64,000 nucleotides of DNA from Mycolicibacterium neoaurum ATCC 25795. Its GTDB lineage: Bacteria; Actinomycetota; Actinomycetes; Mycobacteriales; Mycobacteriaceae. Shown here piece by piece: positions 1 to 8,785 of the stretch. Position 1 is the stretch's first letter. Every line of letters starts with the position of its first letter. Position numbers and translations under genes: made by a program. Where the stretch lies: assembly GCF_000691525.1 (NCBI RefSeq), contig NZ_JMDW01000010.1, forward strand, positions 62,001 to 126,000, written 5' to 3'. The notes beneath the pieces were generated by a model that saw only the letters and a program-made list of their open reading frames with translations, was not told the origin of the DNA and made no database searches.

Positions 1-202
1 GCCCGGTCTTGGCCTGGAGTTCCTCGATGAGGTCAGATGCCTGGGCTTTGGTGGCGTCGTCGGGAACCTCGACTCCCGCCTCCTGGGCCAGGGTCTGCAG
101 ATAGCTGCGCTGCGGACCGGTCATCGGCTCATCCCCGGTGACCCATTCCGAGGTGTCCTTTTCGGCGTTTTCCTGCGGTGCTGATGTGGTGTGCTCGCTC
201 AT
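1..202 (-). CDS. DUF3072 domain protein (3' end cut off by window edge)
   Basis: Reads leftward from an ATG at 202 and runs off the left edge, so only the first 67 residues are visible. After a polar N-terminus (MSEHTTSAPQ...) the segment MTGPQRSYLQTLAQEAG, followed by VPDDATKAQASDLIEELQAK, matches the short DUF3072 module found in many actinobacterial proteins. Its function is unknown; the helix-turn pattern resembles a small SAP-like fold, which is inference. A strong hairpin lies just upstream, separating it from the next leftward gene. Confidence 0.8.
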   Translation of the reverse strand, partial: MSEHTTSAPQENAEKDTSEWVTGDEPMTGPQRSYLQTLAQEAGVEVPDDATKAQASDLIEELQAKTG

Positions 203-230
203 GGACACCGAATGCCCATCGCACAAACAT

Positions 231-266
231 TCGAAACGTGGCGGCCCGTAGGCCGCCACGTTTCGA
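231..266. terminator. Perfect hairpin between two leftward genes
   Basis: A perfect 16-bp inverted repeat (231-246 and 251-266) with a 4-base loop sits just past the stop of the repeat-rich lipoprotein gene and 29 bp before the DUF3072 start. There is no clear T-tract, but GC-rich hairpins without U-tails are common mycobacterial terminators. An operator role for the downstream gene cannot be excluded. Confidence 0.65.
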
Positions 267-271
267 TCACA

Positions 272-745
272 CTACGGGGTGCCGACGCAGACCGAACCGA
301 CGCACGCTCCGGCTCCACCGGGGCCCGCGCCCGCTCCGGCACCGGGAACACCTGCCGAGGCGCCACCGGGACCTGCTTCGGCTCCGGCACCCGGCACGCC
401 GACCGATGCGCCACCCGGCCCGGCCTCGGCTCCTGCTCCGGGAACGCCGGCGTTGGCCCCGCCGGGTCCCGCGCCCGCGCTGGCTCCCGGCACGCTGGCG
501 GTTGCGCCGCCCGGGCCTGCATCGGCGCCGCCGCCGGCCGGCGGCATGGGGGAGGACGGCGCGAGGGTGGTGGTGGCCGCGCCGGTCGATGGCGTCGTCG
601 ACATCGTCGATTCGGTGGTCGAGGTGGTTGTCGTGGTGTCCGGTGACTCGCTGTCGGAACTACAGGCGGTCAATCCGCCGAAGAGGACTGCGCCCGACAC
701 GGCGGCCGCAAGCGGGAGAGTCCGGGCGATTCGAAGGACGGTCAT
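272..745 (-). CDS. Gly/Ala/Pro repeat lipoprotein
   Basis: A 157-residue predicted lipoprotein. Residues 1-27 form a signal peptide ending in the lipobox GLTAC, with Cys28 as the lipidated residue. A Ser/Thr-rich linker follows (29-66), then four tandem copies of a 16-residue repeat of the form VPGAGAEAGPGGASAG (residues 85-147), then a tail with two cysteines (148, 153). The opposite strand is also open because of the repeat, but only this strand has a lipoprotein signal. No enzymatic domain is visible; such proteins are usually cell-envelope or surface polypeptides. Function unknown. Confidence 0.65.
   Translation of the reverse strand: MTVLRIARTLPLAAAVSGAVLFGGLTACSSDSESPDTTTTTSTTESTMSTTPSTGAATTTLAPSSPMPPAGGGADAGPGGATASVPGASAGAGPGGANAGVPGAGAEAGPGGASVGVPGAGAEAGPGGASAGVPGAGAGAGPGGAGACVGSVCVGTP
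305..493. repeat. 48-bp tandem repeat inside the lipoprotein gene
   Basis: About four copies of a 48-bp unit encode the 16-residue VPGAxAxAGPGGAxxG repeats of the lipoprotein. Copies are diverged at the DNA level, mostly at third positions, while the protein pattern is kept. This suggests selection on the peptide rather than very recent expansion. Copy number could vary between strains. Confidence 0.75.
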
Positions 746-840
746 CTGACGGCTCGATTCTGCTAGTACGGCCGCTGGGCGGGATCAGATGTCGAGCCCA
801 GCGAAATTGGCGTCGGTGATTTACCCGGTTTGTCCGGTTC

Positions 841-1698
841 TTAAGCGCCGACGTTGCCCAGCAGCCTTGCCAGCCCGTTGACCGTTCCGAGGCCGTGACC
901 GAGTGGATAGGCGGCTCGGATGCAGTCGGTGACCCATCGTTTGGCGAAGCCGACGGCCTCGGGGACCGTGCGGCCGTGCGCCAATGCTGCGGTGATCGCG
1001 GCGGCGAGCGTGTCCCCGGCGCCGTGGTCATCGCGGGTGTCGATCCGCGTCGCGGCGTACTCGTGGAAGTCGGCCCCGTCGAACAGCAGGTCGGAACTGA
1101 TCCGCGAGGTGCGCAGGTGACCGCCTTTGACCAGGGTCCATTGCGGGCCGAGGGCGTGTAGCGCGCGTGCGGCCTCGCGTTGGGTGGCATCGTCGACGAC
1201 GTCGATGCCGACGAGAAGCCGAACCTCGTCCAGGTTGGGCGTGATCAGCGTCGCGGTGGGGATGAGTTCGGTACGCATGGCGTCCAGTGCGCTGGGATGC
1301 AGCAGGGGTTCGCCCACATTGGATGCACACACGGGGTCGACCAGGAATGGGATCGACCCGGTGAGGCCTGCGCTGCGCCATGTCGACACGACTGCCTCGA
1401 TGATCTCGGTCGAGGCCAGCATCCCGGTCTTGGCCGCCTCGATCCCGATATCACCGGCCACCGCGGTGATCTGTCCGGCGACGACATCGGTGGGCACTTC
1501 GTGGAATGAGCTCACGCCGAGGGTGTTCTGCACCGTCACGGCGGTCACCGCCGCACACCCGTGCACACCGAGCATGGCGAAGGTGCGCATATCGGCCTGC
1601 AGGCCCGCGCTTCCGCCGGAATCGGAACCGGCGATGGTCATGACTCTGCGCGGCGTGTGGCCGGGCTCGGCCAGCGGTAGCTCGGTTGGGTCAGTCAT
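841..1698 (-). CDS. thiD: Hydroxymethylpyrimidine/phosphomethylpyrimidine kinase
   Basis: A 285-residue ribokinase-fold enzyme that phosphorylates HMP and then HMP-phosphate to give HMP-PP, the pyrimidine half of thiamine. The N-terminal GSDSGGSAGLQAD motif (residues 24-36) and the C-terminal DDHGAGDTLAAAI anion-hole motif are both present. The length fits ThiD, about 260-280 residues. No other thiamine gene is adjacent, so it stands as a single transcription unit; mycobacterial thiD copies can be separate from thiC. The start at 1698 gives a short polar leader before the first beta strand (RRVMTIAGSD). Confidence 0.92.
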   Translation of the reverse strand: MTDPTELPLAEPGHTPRRVMTIAGSDSGGSAGLQADMRTFAMLGVHGCAAVTAVTVQNTLGVSSFHEVPTDVVAGQITAVAGDIGIEAAKTGMLASTEIIEAVVSTWRSAGLTGSIPFLVDPVCASNVGEPLLHPSALDAMRTELIPTATLITPNLDEVRLLVGIDVVDDATQREAARALHALGPQWTLVKGGHLRTSRISSDLLFDGADFHEYAATRIDTRDDHGAGDTLAAAITAALAHGRTVPEAVGFAKRWVTDCIRAAYPLGHGLGTVNGLARLLGNVGA

Positions 1699-1770
1699 CC
1701 GTCGTGTTCGTCGGTGGGGGTCAGGGCGAGGATGACATTAGCCGCCCGTTACCTGAGCAGCCGAGAATGG

Positions 1771-2334
1771 TCAGACATCTTCGGTCATCGCGAGCAATTT
1801 GTTTCGGGCCGATATCAGGTCGTCCTCGGTCAGGTACGGACTCTTCCTGGCCATGGCCAGGCCCTCGGCGGCATGTTGGATGACCAGGACCACATCCATC
1901 GGCAAACCATCGGCGGCCAGCGCGGTTCGCCAACGTTCGGCGTCCCAGATGAAGAGATCCTCGAAGATCTTCGGGTGCCCGAGGGCGGCGCTGAGGGCGG
2001 TGGGGTCCAGGAGCGTCGAGAGCAGATCATCGGCACCGGTCAGTGCGCGGATGTACGCGCGCATCAGCTTCCCCGGACGATTTTCGGAGAGATCGACCAT
2101 GTTGTGGATCTCGGTCCAGTATCGCTGCACGATGTCTTCGGCCACGCCGAAGAGCAGTGCTTCCCTGCTGTGGAAATGGTGTCGCAGCCCGCTCTGGGTT
2201 ACTCCGGCCGCCGTCGCGATATCGGCGAGACTGGCTTTGGATCCGCGATCGGCGAACATCTTTTCGGCTGAAGCGAGTATCGCGCGTCGGGTCCGCTCCT
2301 TGTCGCGGGTGACCGTCGGCTCAGTGGCCACCAT
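1771..2334 (-). CDS. TetR-family regulator cotranscribed with MFS exporter
   Basis: A 187-residue TetR/AcrR repressor. The N-terminal helix-turn-helix lies at about residues 15-60 (RRAILASAEKMFADRG, then ASLADIATAAGVTQSGLRHHF), followed by an all-helical ligand domain. Its start overlaps the 3' end of the upstream MFS gene by 14 bp on the same strand, so the two are probably translated from one mRNA. The context suggests it regulates this exporter, although a second TetR gene lies divergent at the other end of the locus. The ligand is unknown. Confidence 0.88.
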   Translation of the reverse strand: MVATEPTVTRDKERTRRAILASAEKMFADRGSKASLADIATAAGVTQSGLRHHFHSREALLFGVAEDIVQRYWTEIHNMVDLSENRPGKLMRAYIRALTGADDLLSTLLDPTALSAALGHPKIFEDLFIWDAERWRTALAADGLPMDVVLVIQHAAEGLAMARKSPYLTEDDLISARNKLLAMTEDV

Positions 2335-3847
2335 GACTTTCCTTTCGCAGACCGGGGCGATCCGACGGGATCATCCGCCATGCTGCCACGGCGGCAAGGA
2401 CCAGCAGACCCGCCGCGGTGAAGGACGTCGTCTGGACCGCGGTGGCAAAAGCGTCGCGTGCGTGCTCGACGACCACGGGGTCCGCAACCGTCGTGATCGT
2501 CTCGGCAAGCGAGGCATTCGCGGTCACGGCATCGTTGGCGGCAGTTTCGGCCGGCAGGTCCAGATGGCTCCGGTACATCAGGAAGTGCAGTGAACCGAGC
2601 GCCGCGATGCCGAGGGCTGTACCCAGTTCGTAGGCGGTCTCGGCTATCGCCGATGCTGCCCCCGCTCGCTCCTTCGGGACCGCGGACACCACCGCATCGG
2701 TAGACAAGGTCATGGCAATGCCGATGCCGAATCCGATGACAACGAGAGCAAGAGCCAAGGGCCAGTAGTCGGCGTGGAAGACGCTTACGCCGATGCCCGT
2801 CAATCCGAGCGCGCCGATTGCCAGCCCGAACCCGATCGCGCGTCCCACACCGAACCGCGTGCTCACGGCGCCGACGACGGCGATCACCGCGATCGATGCC
2901 AGCGTGCCGGGCAGTTCTGCCACACCGGCCTGTAGCGGACTGAACTCTCGAACGAGTTGCAGGTACTGCGAATAGAAGTAGAGAAGCCCGATGAACGCGA
3001 AGATGGCCAGCCCGTTGGAGGCGACGGCACCGGTGAACGCCGGAACCCGGAACAGCGTGATATCGAGTAGCGGATGGGGCAGTTTCCGCTGGCGACGGAT
3101 GAAAAGCCAGCCGCTGACGATGCCGACGAGCGCGGCCACGGGAACGCCTGCGTCCCAGCCACTGCCCACCCAGTGCTTGACCGCATACACGATCGGCACG
3201 ATGGCCGTGATCGACAGCAACGAAGACCGCACGTCGATCTTCTTGGCCGCATCGCCGCGTGATTCCGGGATGAGGACGGGACCGGCGGTCAGCACCAGTG
3301 CCATGATCGGCAGATTGACCAGAAACACCGAACCCCACCAATAGTGTTCCAGTAGCAGGCCCCCGACCAGCGGGCCGGCGGCGGCGCCGGCCATCGCGCC
3401 GGCCGACCAGATCGCGATGGCGGTGGTGCGTTGTTTCGCGTCGGCGAACATGGCCCGCACGATCGACAGCGTGGAAGGCATGAGGGTGGCTCCCGCGACG
3501 CCGAGTAAGGCACGAGCGGCGATGAGCGTGCCGGCATCCGGGGCGAAGGCGGCGAGTGTCGAGGCGATGCCGAAAGCGCTGGCTCCGACCAAGAGCAGCC
3601 GCTTGCGACCGATGCGGTCGGCGATGTTACCCATCGTGATCAGCAGACCGGCCAATACGAAGGAGTAGATGTCCCCGATCCACAGCAGCTCCGTGGCGCT
3701 GGGCCCGATATCGGCCGTCAGCGAAGGAACTGCCAGATAGAGGACGGTGCCATCGATGGCGAGCAGCGTCACCACGAGCACCAGCACCCCGAGCGCGGAC
3801 CACTCGCGGCGTCCGGCCTTGATCGCGTCGGGCGTTTCGGAAACCAT
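2321..3847 (-). CDS. MFS multidrug exporter, DHA2 (EmrB/QacA) type
   Basis: A 508-residue membrane protein with 14 predicted transmembrane helices, typical of proton-coupled drug exporters of the DHA2 family. Loop motif A is visible as GNIADRIGRKRLL after the second helix, and motif C-like Gly-rich sequence occurs in the fifth helix (AGAAAGPLVGGLLLE). It carries an acidic residue in the first helix (LLAIDGTVL), as in QacA relatives. The gene is flanked by two TetR genes: one coupled downstream, one divergent across a palindromic region. Substrate cannot be told from sequence. Confidence 0.9.
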   Translation of the reverse strand: MVSETPDAIKAGRREWSALGVLVLVVTLLAIDGTVLYLAVPSLTADIGPSATELLWIGDIYSFVLAGLLITMGNIADRIGRKRLLLVGASAFGIASTLAAFAPDAGTLIAARALLGVAGATLMPSTLSIVRAMFADAKQRTTAIAIWSAGAMAGAAAGPLVGGLLLEHYWWGSVFLVNLPIMALVLTAGPVLIPESRGDAAKKIDVRSSLLSITAIVPIVYAVKHWVGSGWDAGVPVAALVGIVSGWLFIRRQRKLPHPLLDITLFRVPAFTGAVASNGLAIFAFIGLLYFYSQYLQLVREFSPLQAGVAELPGTLASIAVIAVVGAVSTRFGVGRAIGFGLAIGALGLTGIGVSVFHADYWPLALALVVIGFGIGIAMTLSTDAVVSAVPKERAGAASAIAETAYELGTALGIAALGSLHFLMYRSHLDLPAETAANDAVTANASLAETITTVADPVVVEHARDAFATAVQTTSFTAAGLLVLAAVAAWRMIPSDRPGLRKESHGGH

Positions 3848-3860
3848 GGTCCGACCTTAA

Positions 3861-3897
3861 CAGCTCAAGTAAGTTGTTAATAAGCTCATTTGAGTTG
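3861..3897. promoter_or_regulatory. Probable operator between MFS gene and divergent TetR gene
   Basis: In the 99-bp divergent spacer, arms at 3861-3873 (CAGCTCAAGTAAG) and 3885-3897 (CTCATTTGAGTTG) form an imperfect inverted repeat, 10 of 13 positions paired, with an 11-bp AT-rich spacer. The right arm is itself a small palindrome, CTCA-TT-TGAG. The position just upstream of the MFS start at 3847 fits TetR repression. Which of the two TetR proteins binds it is unknown. Confidence 0.5.
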
Positions 3898-3946
3898 TGG
3901 TCGTGTTGCGGCAGTCAGGTTTGACGGTTTCGCCTAGGCTGTCGTC

Positions 3947-4597
3947 GTGGTGGTTCAGACCAAGGCGGAACGTGTCTCGCGCCCCGAGCGGCGCGCCGAC
4001 AGTCGCGCGTTGATCCTCGACGCGGCGGTGCGCGCCCTGGTGGAGAACGGATACAGCGGTGCCACCACGGTCGTCATCCAGCGGTTGGCGGGGGTGTCCC
4101 GCGGCAGGTTGCTGCATTACTTCCCATCCAGGGACGCCCTGCTGGTCGCTGCTGCGCAGCACCTGGCCATCGAGCGGGTCGCCGAGATGGAACGGTGGTT
4201 CGACGCCGCGGTTCCCGACGGTGCCGCGAGTGGATCCGCGCGAATCGACTATGCGATCAGCTTGCTCTGGAGCACATTTCGGCAACCATACTTCTGGGCG
4301 GCGATGGAACTCTGGACCGCGGCGCGGACCGATCCCGGACTTCGCACGGGATTGGCGGATGCCGAGCGCAGACTCGGCCGAGCCATCGAACACGTCATCG
4401 CGACGATGTTCGGGCCGGTGCACAGCAGCCATCCAGCCTTTCCCGACCTACGTGACCTGCTTTTCAGCAGCATGCGCGGGGTGGCGCTGACCTATTCGAT
4501 CGGCGAGCGCAGCGCTGATACCGATCCGCACCTTCGGCTGTGGAACGACCTGGCCGTCCGGATGCTGCTGGAACAGTCGGATACGCACTCTTCATAA
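3947..4597 (+). CDS. TetR-family transcriptional regulator
   Basis: A 216-residue TetR-type repressor beginning at a GTG. The DNA-binding domain spans about residues 15-65 (RALILDAAVRALVENGYSGATT, then VVIQRLAGVSRGRLLHYFPSRDALL). The C-terminal part is helical and resembles TetR proteins of the acyl-CoA dehydrogenase neighbourhood type. It is divergent from the MFS gene and lies 53 bp upstream of an acyl-CoA dehydrogenase gene on the same strand. It could therefore regulate either direction, or both through the shared palindromic region. Confidence 0.86.
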   Translation: MVVQTKAERVSRPERRADSRALILDAAVRALVENGYSGATTVVIQRLAGVSRGRLLHYFPSRDALLVAAAQHLAIERVAEMERWFDAAVPDGAASGSARIDYAISLLWSTFRQPYFWAAMELWTAARTDPGLRTGLADAERRLGRAIEHVIATMFGPVHSSHPAFPDLRDLLFSSMRGVALTYSIGERSADTDPHLRLWNDLAVRMLLEQSDTHSS

Positions 4598-4650
4598 CCG
4601 TCACATCTGACTGTTATTGTGATCCGGTGATCGAACGCACTCAAGACCGC

Positions 4651-5847
4651 ATGACGCACGACGTCTGGTTGCCCGAAGAGATCGTGCGGGTGCGCCAGAT
4701 GGCGCGCGAGGCCGTCGGCCGCGCCGTGGTGCCCTACGCCCGCGAGATCGGACAGCGCGAAGAGTCGGCGGAGAGCTTCCCCTGGCAGGCCTTCCGGGGT
4801 CTGGCCGACGAGGGTCTGTTCGGGGTGCCGTTCGGTGCGGATTTCGGTATGGGCCTACAGCATCCGATGTTGGGCACCTGCACCGTCACCGAGGAGATCG
4901 CCTACCACTCTTCGTCTTTGGCCGGTGTCTTCGATGGCCAGTGCATTCTGGTACCGCAGACGCTGGCGTTCGCCTCGGCCGAGTTGCGGGCCCGCCTGAT
5001 ACCCGAATTGGTCAGCGGCCGGGTCGCTTTTGCGTTCGCGACCACCGAACCCGACACCAGTTCGGACCTGACCGCGGCACGCCTGCGGACCGTGGCCGAG
5101 GAGACATCGGACGGATTCATCGTCAACGGCCGCAAACGGTGGATCACCAACAGTGTTGCCAGGGGCTGGGTCTCGGTGTTGGTGCGGGCTGGCGAGGGCA
5201 GTGATCGGGCCACCATGCTGCTCGTCGACCTCTCGTCACCGGGGGTGCGGATCGGCACGCCGGATCTGAAGATGGGCCACCGTGGCCAGATCACGGCCGA
5301 TATCGAATTCACCGACGTGCACGTTCCACGATCAAATCTGCTGGGTGAAGCGGGTGGCGGGATGGCGGTCGCGCTGTCGGCGCTCGTGCGAGGACGTATC
5401 GGCATCGGTGCCGCGGGCGTGGGGGTGGCCCAGGCGGCCGTGGACCTTGCCGTCGACCGATTGCGCACTCGTCAGGTGTTCGGCGCTCCGCTGGGTGCAA
5501 TGCAGCATTGGCAGTTCGTCATGGCCCAGCGCGCCACCGAAATCGAGTGTGCTCGAACTCTGTATCAGAAGGCAGCGACCCTGGTCGACCGCGGTGACCG
5601 GACCGCCGAGCCGGAGGCCGCGATGGCGAAGGCGTATGGGACGCGCTTGGCCAACGATGTCGTGCGGGAGGCGATCCAGATATATGGCGCGCTCGGCTTC
5701 GCGCGGCAGGTCGGTGAGACGGGCGAGTCGGTGCGGCTCGAGGAAATGTTCCGCGATGCCAAGATCCTGGAGATCTTCGAGGGCGCCAACGAGTTGCAAC
5801 AGTGGATCATTGCGCGGCGGTTGATCGGCCGGGATATCACGGGGTAG
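4651..5847 (+). CDS. Acyl-CoA dehydrogenase
   Basis: A 398-residue FAD-dependent acyl-CoA dehydrogenase that introduces an alpha-beta double bond in an acyl-CoA thioester. The FAD/substrate motif appears as ATTEPDTSSDLTAARL, followed by the WITN motif (KRWITNSVARGW). The C-terminal EIFEGANELQQW carries the segment where the catalytic base usually lies. Alternatives are a GTG at 4627 or a longer frame overlapping the TetR gene; ATG 4651 gives the usual family length. Its stop codon directly abuts the stop of the convergent GGDEF gene. The substrate is unknown; it resembles the FadE families of mycobacterial lipid degradation. Confidence 0.88.
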   Translation: MTHDVWLPEEIVRVRQMAREAVGRAVVPYAREIGQREESAESFPWQAFRGLADEGLFGVPFGADFGMGLQHPMLGTCTVTEEIAYHSSSLAGVFDGQCILVPQTLAFASAELRARLIPELVSGRVAFAFATTEPDTSSDLTAARLRTVAEETSDGFIVNGRKRWITNSVARGWVSVLVRAGEGSDRATMLLVDLSSPGVRIGTPDLKMGHRGQITADIEFTDVHVPRSNLLGEAGGGMAVALSALVRGRIGIGAAGVGVAQAAVDLAVDRLRTRQVFGAPLGAMQHWQFVMAQRATEIECARTLYQKAATLVDRGDRTAEPEAAMAKAYGTRLANDVVREAIQIYGALGFARQVGETGESVRLEEMFRDAKILEIFEGANELQQWIIARRLIGRDITG

Positions 5848-7614
5848 CTACGACTCCGGTTCGGCGGGCCGGCCGATGATGCAGTTTCTGCCGGCATCCT
5901 TGGCGGCGTAGAGGGCCTTGTCTGCCCTGCTGATGCAGGTGTCGAGGTCGTCGTGTTCGGTCCACGCCGCGTACCCAATGGAGCAGGTCTGCGGTGTCGG
6001 CATGGCGGTCTTGAGCCGGTCGAGAACTCCGAGCGCATCGGTTGTGGTGGGGCTGGGGAGTGCAACGACGAATTCCTCGCCGCCCCAGCGCGCGAGGACG
6101 TCATCGGGGCGGACGTTGGCCTGGAATACCTGCGCAATGTGACGGAGCAGATCGTCCCCGGCGGGGTGACCGTACGTGTCGTTGTAGACCTTGAAGTGGT
6201 CGATGTCGATCATCGCGATGACGAGCACGCCCGATTGCGAAGCCGCTGAACGCGCGTCGACGATTGCCTGTACACGTAGTGTCCAGGCTCTACGATTCAG
6301 CAGCTGGGTCAGGGCATCTGTGTTGGCGGCGAGTTCGAGATGCTCACGATCACTGAGGTCGGCGGTGATATCGCGGACCTCGGCCTGCAGTGCGGGGACC
6401 CCGGAGTACTGGATGCGGCTTATCGTGAATTCGACCGGCACCATCCGATTGTCCAGGCGCAGAAGCTGGGTCCGGCCGCTCTTGGTCGTCGGCTCGCCCG
6501 CGAGTACGGAGGCGATGAGGGCTGCGATGCCGTCGCGCTGATCGGAGACCACAAGATCCAACGCGAGTTTTCCGTGCAGATCGCTGTTGCGAACCGCCCC
6601 GCACAATGCGACTGCCGCCGGGTTCACATAGACGAGCACACCTGACTCGGCGATGACGCTGATCGCCACCGGCGACTGCTCCACCACGGTGCGCAGTCGC
6701 ATTTCTGCGTCTTCGTGCGCCGCGCGGGCAGTTTCGAGATCGGTCACATCGGTCGACACGCCGGCCATGCCGATGACGACACCGGCGTCGTCGTAGACGG
6801 GAAACTTGGTCGACTGATAATTCCGGTGCGTTCCGTCCTCGTGCACGATCCGTTCGGTGAACACCTGCCGCTGGCCCGCGGCCATGATGCGCCTGTCATT
6901 ACGGCGGTACTCGTCGGCGAGCTCGCGCGCGAACAGGTCGTGATCGGTGCGTCCGATCATGTCCTCGGTGACGCGTGTCGCCTGCACGATCGCCGGATTG
7001 ACCATGACATACCGGCCGGCGAGATCCTTGGCATAGATCAGCACATCGGTGTGCCGTAGCACGCCGTCGAGCATCCGCTTGGTTTCGCTCATCTCGCGCA
7101 CGACCGCGGCGAGCGCGGCGGCCTGACGACGGATTTCCAGCTGGGCGATCACCTGGGCCGCGAGCACCGCCAAATGTCTGCGTTGGGTCGCCTCGAGATC
7201 GCGCGGCTTGGTGTCGACGACACACAACGTGCCAAGCACTGCACCGTCGGCGGCGATCAACGGTGCACCGGCGTAGAAGCGATAATGCGGCTCCTCCCGC
7301 ACGCACAGATAGTCGGCTACCCGGGGATCGCGCGACGCATCCGGAATGACCAGCACCTCGTGGGATGCCAGCGCGTGCACACAGAACGATTCCCCTCGAG
7401 GGGTCTCTTGGGCGTCGATCCCGCGCCGAGATTTGAACCATTGCCGATCGGAGTCGACGAGCGAGATCAGTGCTGTCGGGGCCGCACACAACTCGGCGGC
7501 CAGCTCGGTCAGGTCGTCGAAGGCCGGTTCGGCCGGTGTATCGAGGACGGCGTACGAATGGAGCGTCCGAAGCCGGCGTTCCTCACTGGCAGCAGAGCCG
7601 ATACCTGCGCTCAA
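5848..7614 (-). CDS. GAF-PAS-PAS-GGDEF diguanylate cyclase
   Basis: A 588-residue cytoplasmic sensor that should make c-di-GMP from two GTP. An N-terminal GAF domain (about 15-170, TLHSYAVLDTP...GTLCVVDTKPRD) is followed by two PAS domains (about 180-300 and 305-430) and a C-terminal GGDEF domain (about 435-585). The active-site motif is intact as GGEEF, and an RxxD inhibitory site (RPDD) lies five residues before it, so product inhibition is expected. There are no membrane segments. It is monocistronic and convergent with the acyl-CoA dehydrogenase, the two stop codons touching. The PAS ligand or cofactor cannot be read from sequence. Confidence 0.92.
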   Translation of the reverse strand: MSAGIGSAASEERRLRTLHSYAVLDTPAEPAFDDLTELAAELCAAPTALISLVDSDRQWFKSRRGIDAQETPRGESFCVHALASHEVLVIPDASRDPRVADYLCVREEPHYRFYAGAPLIAADGAVLGTLCVVDTKPRDLEATQRRHLAVLAAQVIAQLEIRRQAAALAAVVREMSETKRMLDGVLRHTDVLIYAKDLAGRYVMVNPAIVQATRVTEDMIGRTDHDLFARELADEYRRNDRRIMAAGQRQVFTERIVHEDGTHRNYQSTKFPVYDDAGVVIGMAGVSTDVTDLETARAAHEDAEMRLRTVVEQSPVAISVIAESGVLVYVNPAAVALCGAVRNSDLHGKLALDLVVSDQRDGIAALIASVLAGEPTTKSGRTQLLRLDNRMVPVEFTISRIQYSGVPALQAEVRDITADLSDREHLELAANTDALTQLLNRRAWTLRVQAIVDARSAASQSGVLVIAMIDIDHFKVYNDTYGHPAGDDLLRHIAQVFQANVRPDDVLARWGGEEFVVALPSPTTTDALGVLDRLKTAMPTPQTCSIGYAAWTEHDDLDTCISRADKALYAAKDAGRNCIIGRPAEPES

Positions 7615-7800
7615 CGAACCAACGTCCTCACGTCGTCAACGGTAACTGCTGGATGCGGGTTCCGACCAGCATCCGAGTTCATTTTTCTGTACGCAGGACC
7701 GGCCCGGGAGTGGGTGAGCCTGGGTGTAATGCACCCATTGTCCCGGTGCCCCCCGGCGGCCGATCCTGGGGTCGGTACAGGCGACCGCGGAAGGATCGAC

Positions 7801-8769
7801 ATGAAAAGAGCAGTTCTCGGTGGTCTCGATGTGTCCGCACAAGGCCTTGGCTGCATGGGGATGAGCGAGTACTACGGGGCCACCGACTGGGATGCCAACC
7901 TCGCGACCATCGGTCACGCGATCGACGTGGGCGTCACGCTGTTCGACACCGCCGATCAGTACGGGGCCGGCCACAACGAGGTGTTGTTGGGGCGCGGGAT
8001 CGTCGGTAGGCGCGATGCGGTGCAGATTGCCACCAAGTTCGGGATCGATCGCAGCAGCGGTGACGACAGGCGGGTGCATCGCGGCGATGCACCCTACGTC
8101 AAGCGCTCGTGCGAGGCGTCACTGCTGCGTCTGGGCGTCGACCATGTCGATCTGCTCTATCTGCATCGACCTCCGCAGAATGCCGAGATCGAGGAAACTG
8201 TCGGCGCGATGGCGGAGCTTGTGCAGGAAGGCAAAGTCAGGTATCTCGGTCTCAGCGAGGTCGACTCCGATCTGTTGCGGCGTGCGCACCGCATCCACCC
8301 GATCGCCGCCGTCCAGAGTGAATACTCGTTGTGGACAAGGGATGTCGAGCAGGTCACTCCGACCATGGCCGAGCTGGGTGTGGGATTGGTGCCCTACGCC
8401 CCGTTGGGGCGCGGTTTCCTCACCGGCTCGGTGCGCAGAGAGGCACTGGATCCCAACGATTTCCGGGCGCGCAATCCACGATTCAACGGCGCTGCTGGCC
8501 GACAGAATCAAGCGATCGCCGACACCGTCGGGGCGGTCGCGGCCCGCCTCGGTGTCCTGCCGGCGCAAGTCGCACTGGCATGGGTGCACGCCCAAGCGCG
8601 GCGGTTGGGCGTGTCCGTTGTGCCCATCCCTGGAACGCGCAACGCCGGTCGACTCGATCAGAACGCGGCTGCCGTGGACGTCGAACTGGACGTCGAGGCG
8701 CTGGCCGAACTTCAGCCACTCAGTGACATGGTCGCAGGCGGGCGCTATGGCGATCGGGGGGTTCGTTGA
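7801..8769 (+). CDS. Aldo/keto reductase
   Basis: A 322-residue NADPH-dependent aldo/keto reductase of the YajO/AKR13-like group. The catalytic tetrad is complete: Asp49 and Tyr54 (FDTADQYG), Lys79 (ATKFG) and His122 (YLHRPP). The phosphate-binding end is visible as VVPIPGTRNAGRLDQN. ATG 7801 is chosen because a good GGAAGGA ribosome-binding site lies just upstream; the frame is open much further but that extension is antisense to the GGDEF gene. It is convergent with the following F420-type oxidoreductase. The physiological substrate is unknown. Confidence 0.92.
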   Translation: MKRAVLGGLDVSAQGLGCMGMSEYYGATDWDANLATIGHAIDVGVTLFDTADQYGAGHNEVLLGRGIVGRRDAVQIATKFGIDRSSGDDRRVHRGDAPYVKRSCEASLLRLGVDHVDLLYLHRPPQNAEIEETVGAMAELVQEGKVRYLGLSEVDSDLLRRAHRIHPIAAVQSEYSLWTRDVEQVTPTMAELGVGLVPYAPLGRGFLTGSVRREALDPNDFRARNPRFNGAAGRQNQAIADTVGAVAARLGVLPAQVALAWVHAQARRLGVSVVPIPGTRNAGRLDQNAAAVDVELDVEALAELQPLSDMVAGGRYGDRGVR

Positions 8770-8785
8770 CGTCCATGCCGGTTGC

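Noticed and set aside
279..749. Rightward Pro/Ala-rich open frame opposite the lipoprotein gene
   Set aside because: It exists only because of the GC-rich 48-bp repeat; it has no signal, domain or ribosome-binding site, while the opposite strand has a clear lipobox.
2199..3341. Long Arg-rich leftward open frame in another phase of the MFS gene
   Set aside because: Shadow frame; the MFS frame has clear membrane helices and motifs.
7174..7800. Upstream extension of the aldo/keto reductase frame
   Set aside because: Family similarity begins at 7801, which has a good ribosome-binding site; the extension is antisense to the GAF domain of the GGDEF gene.
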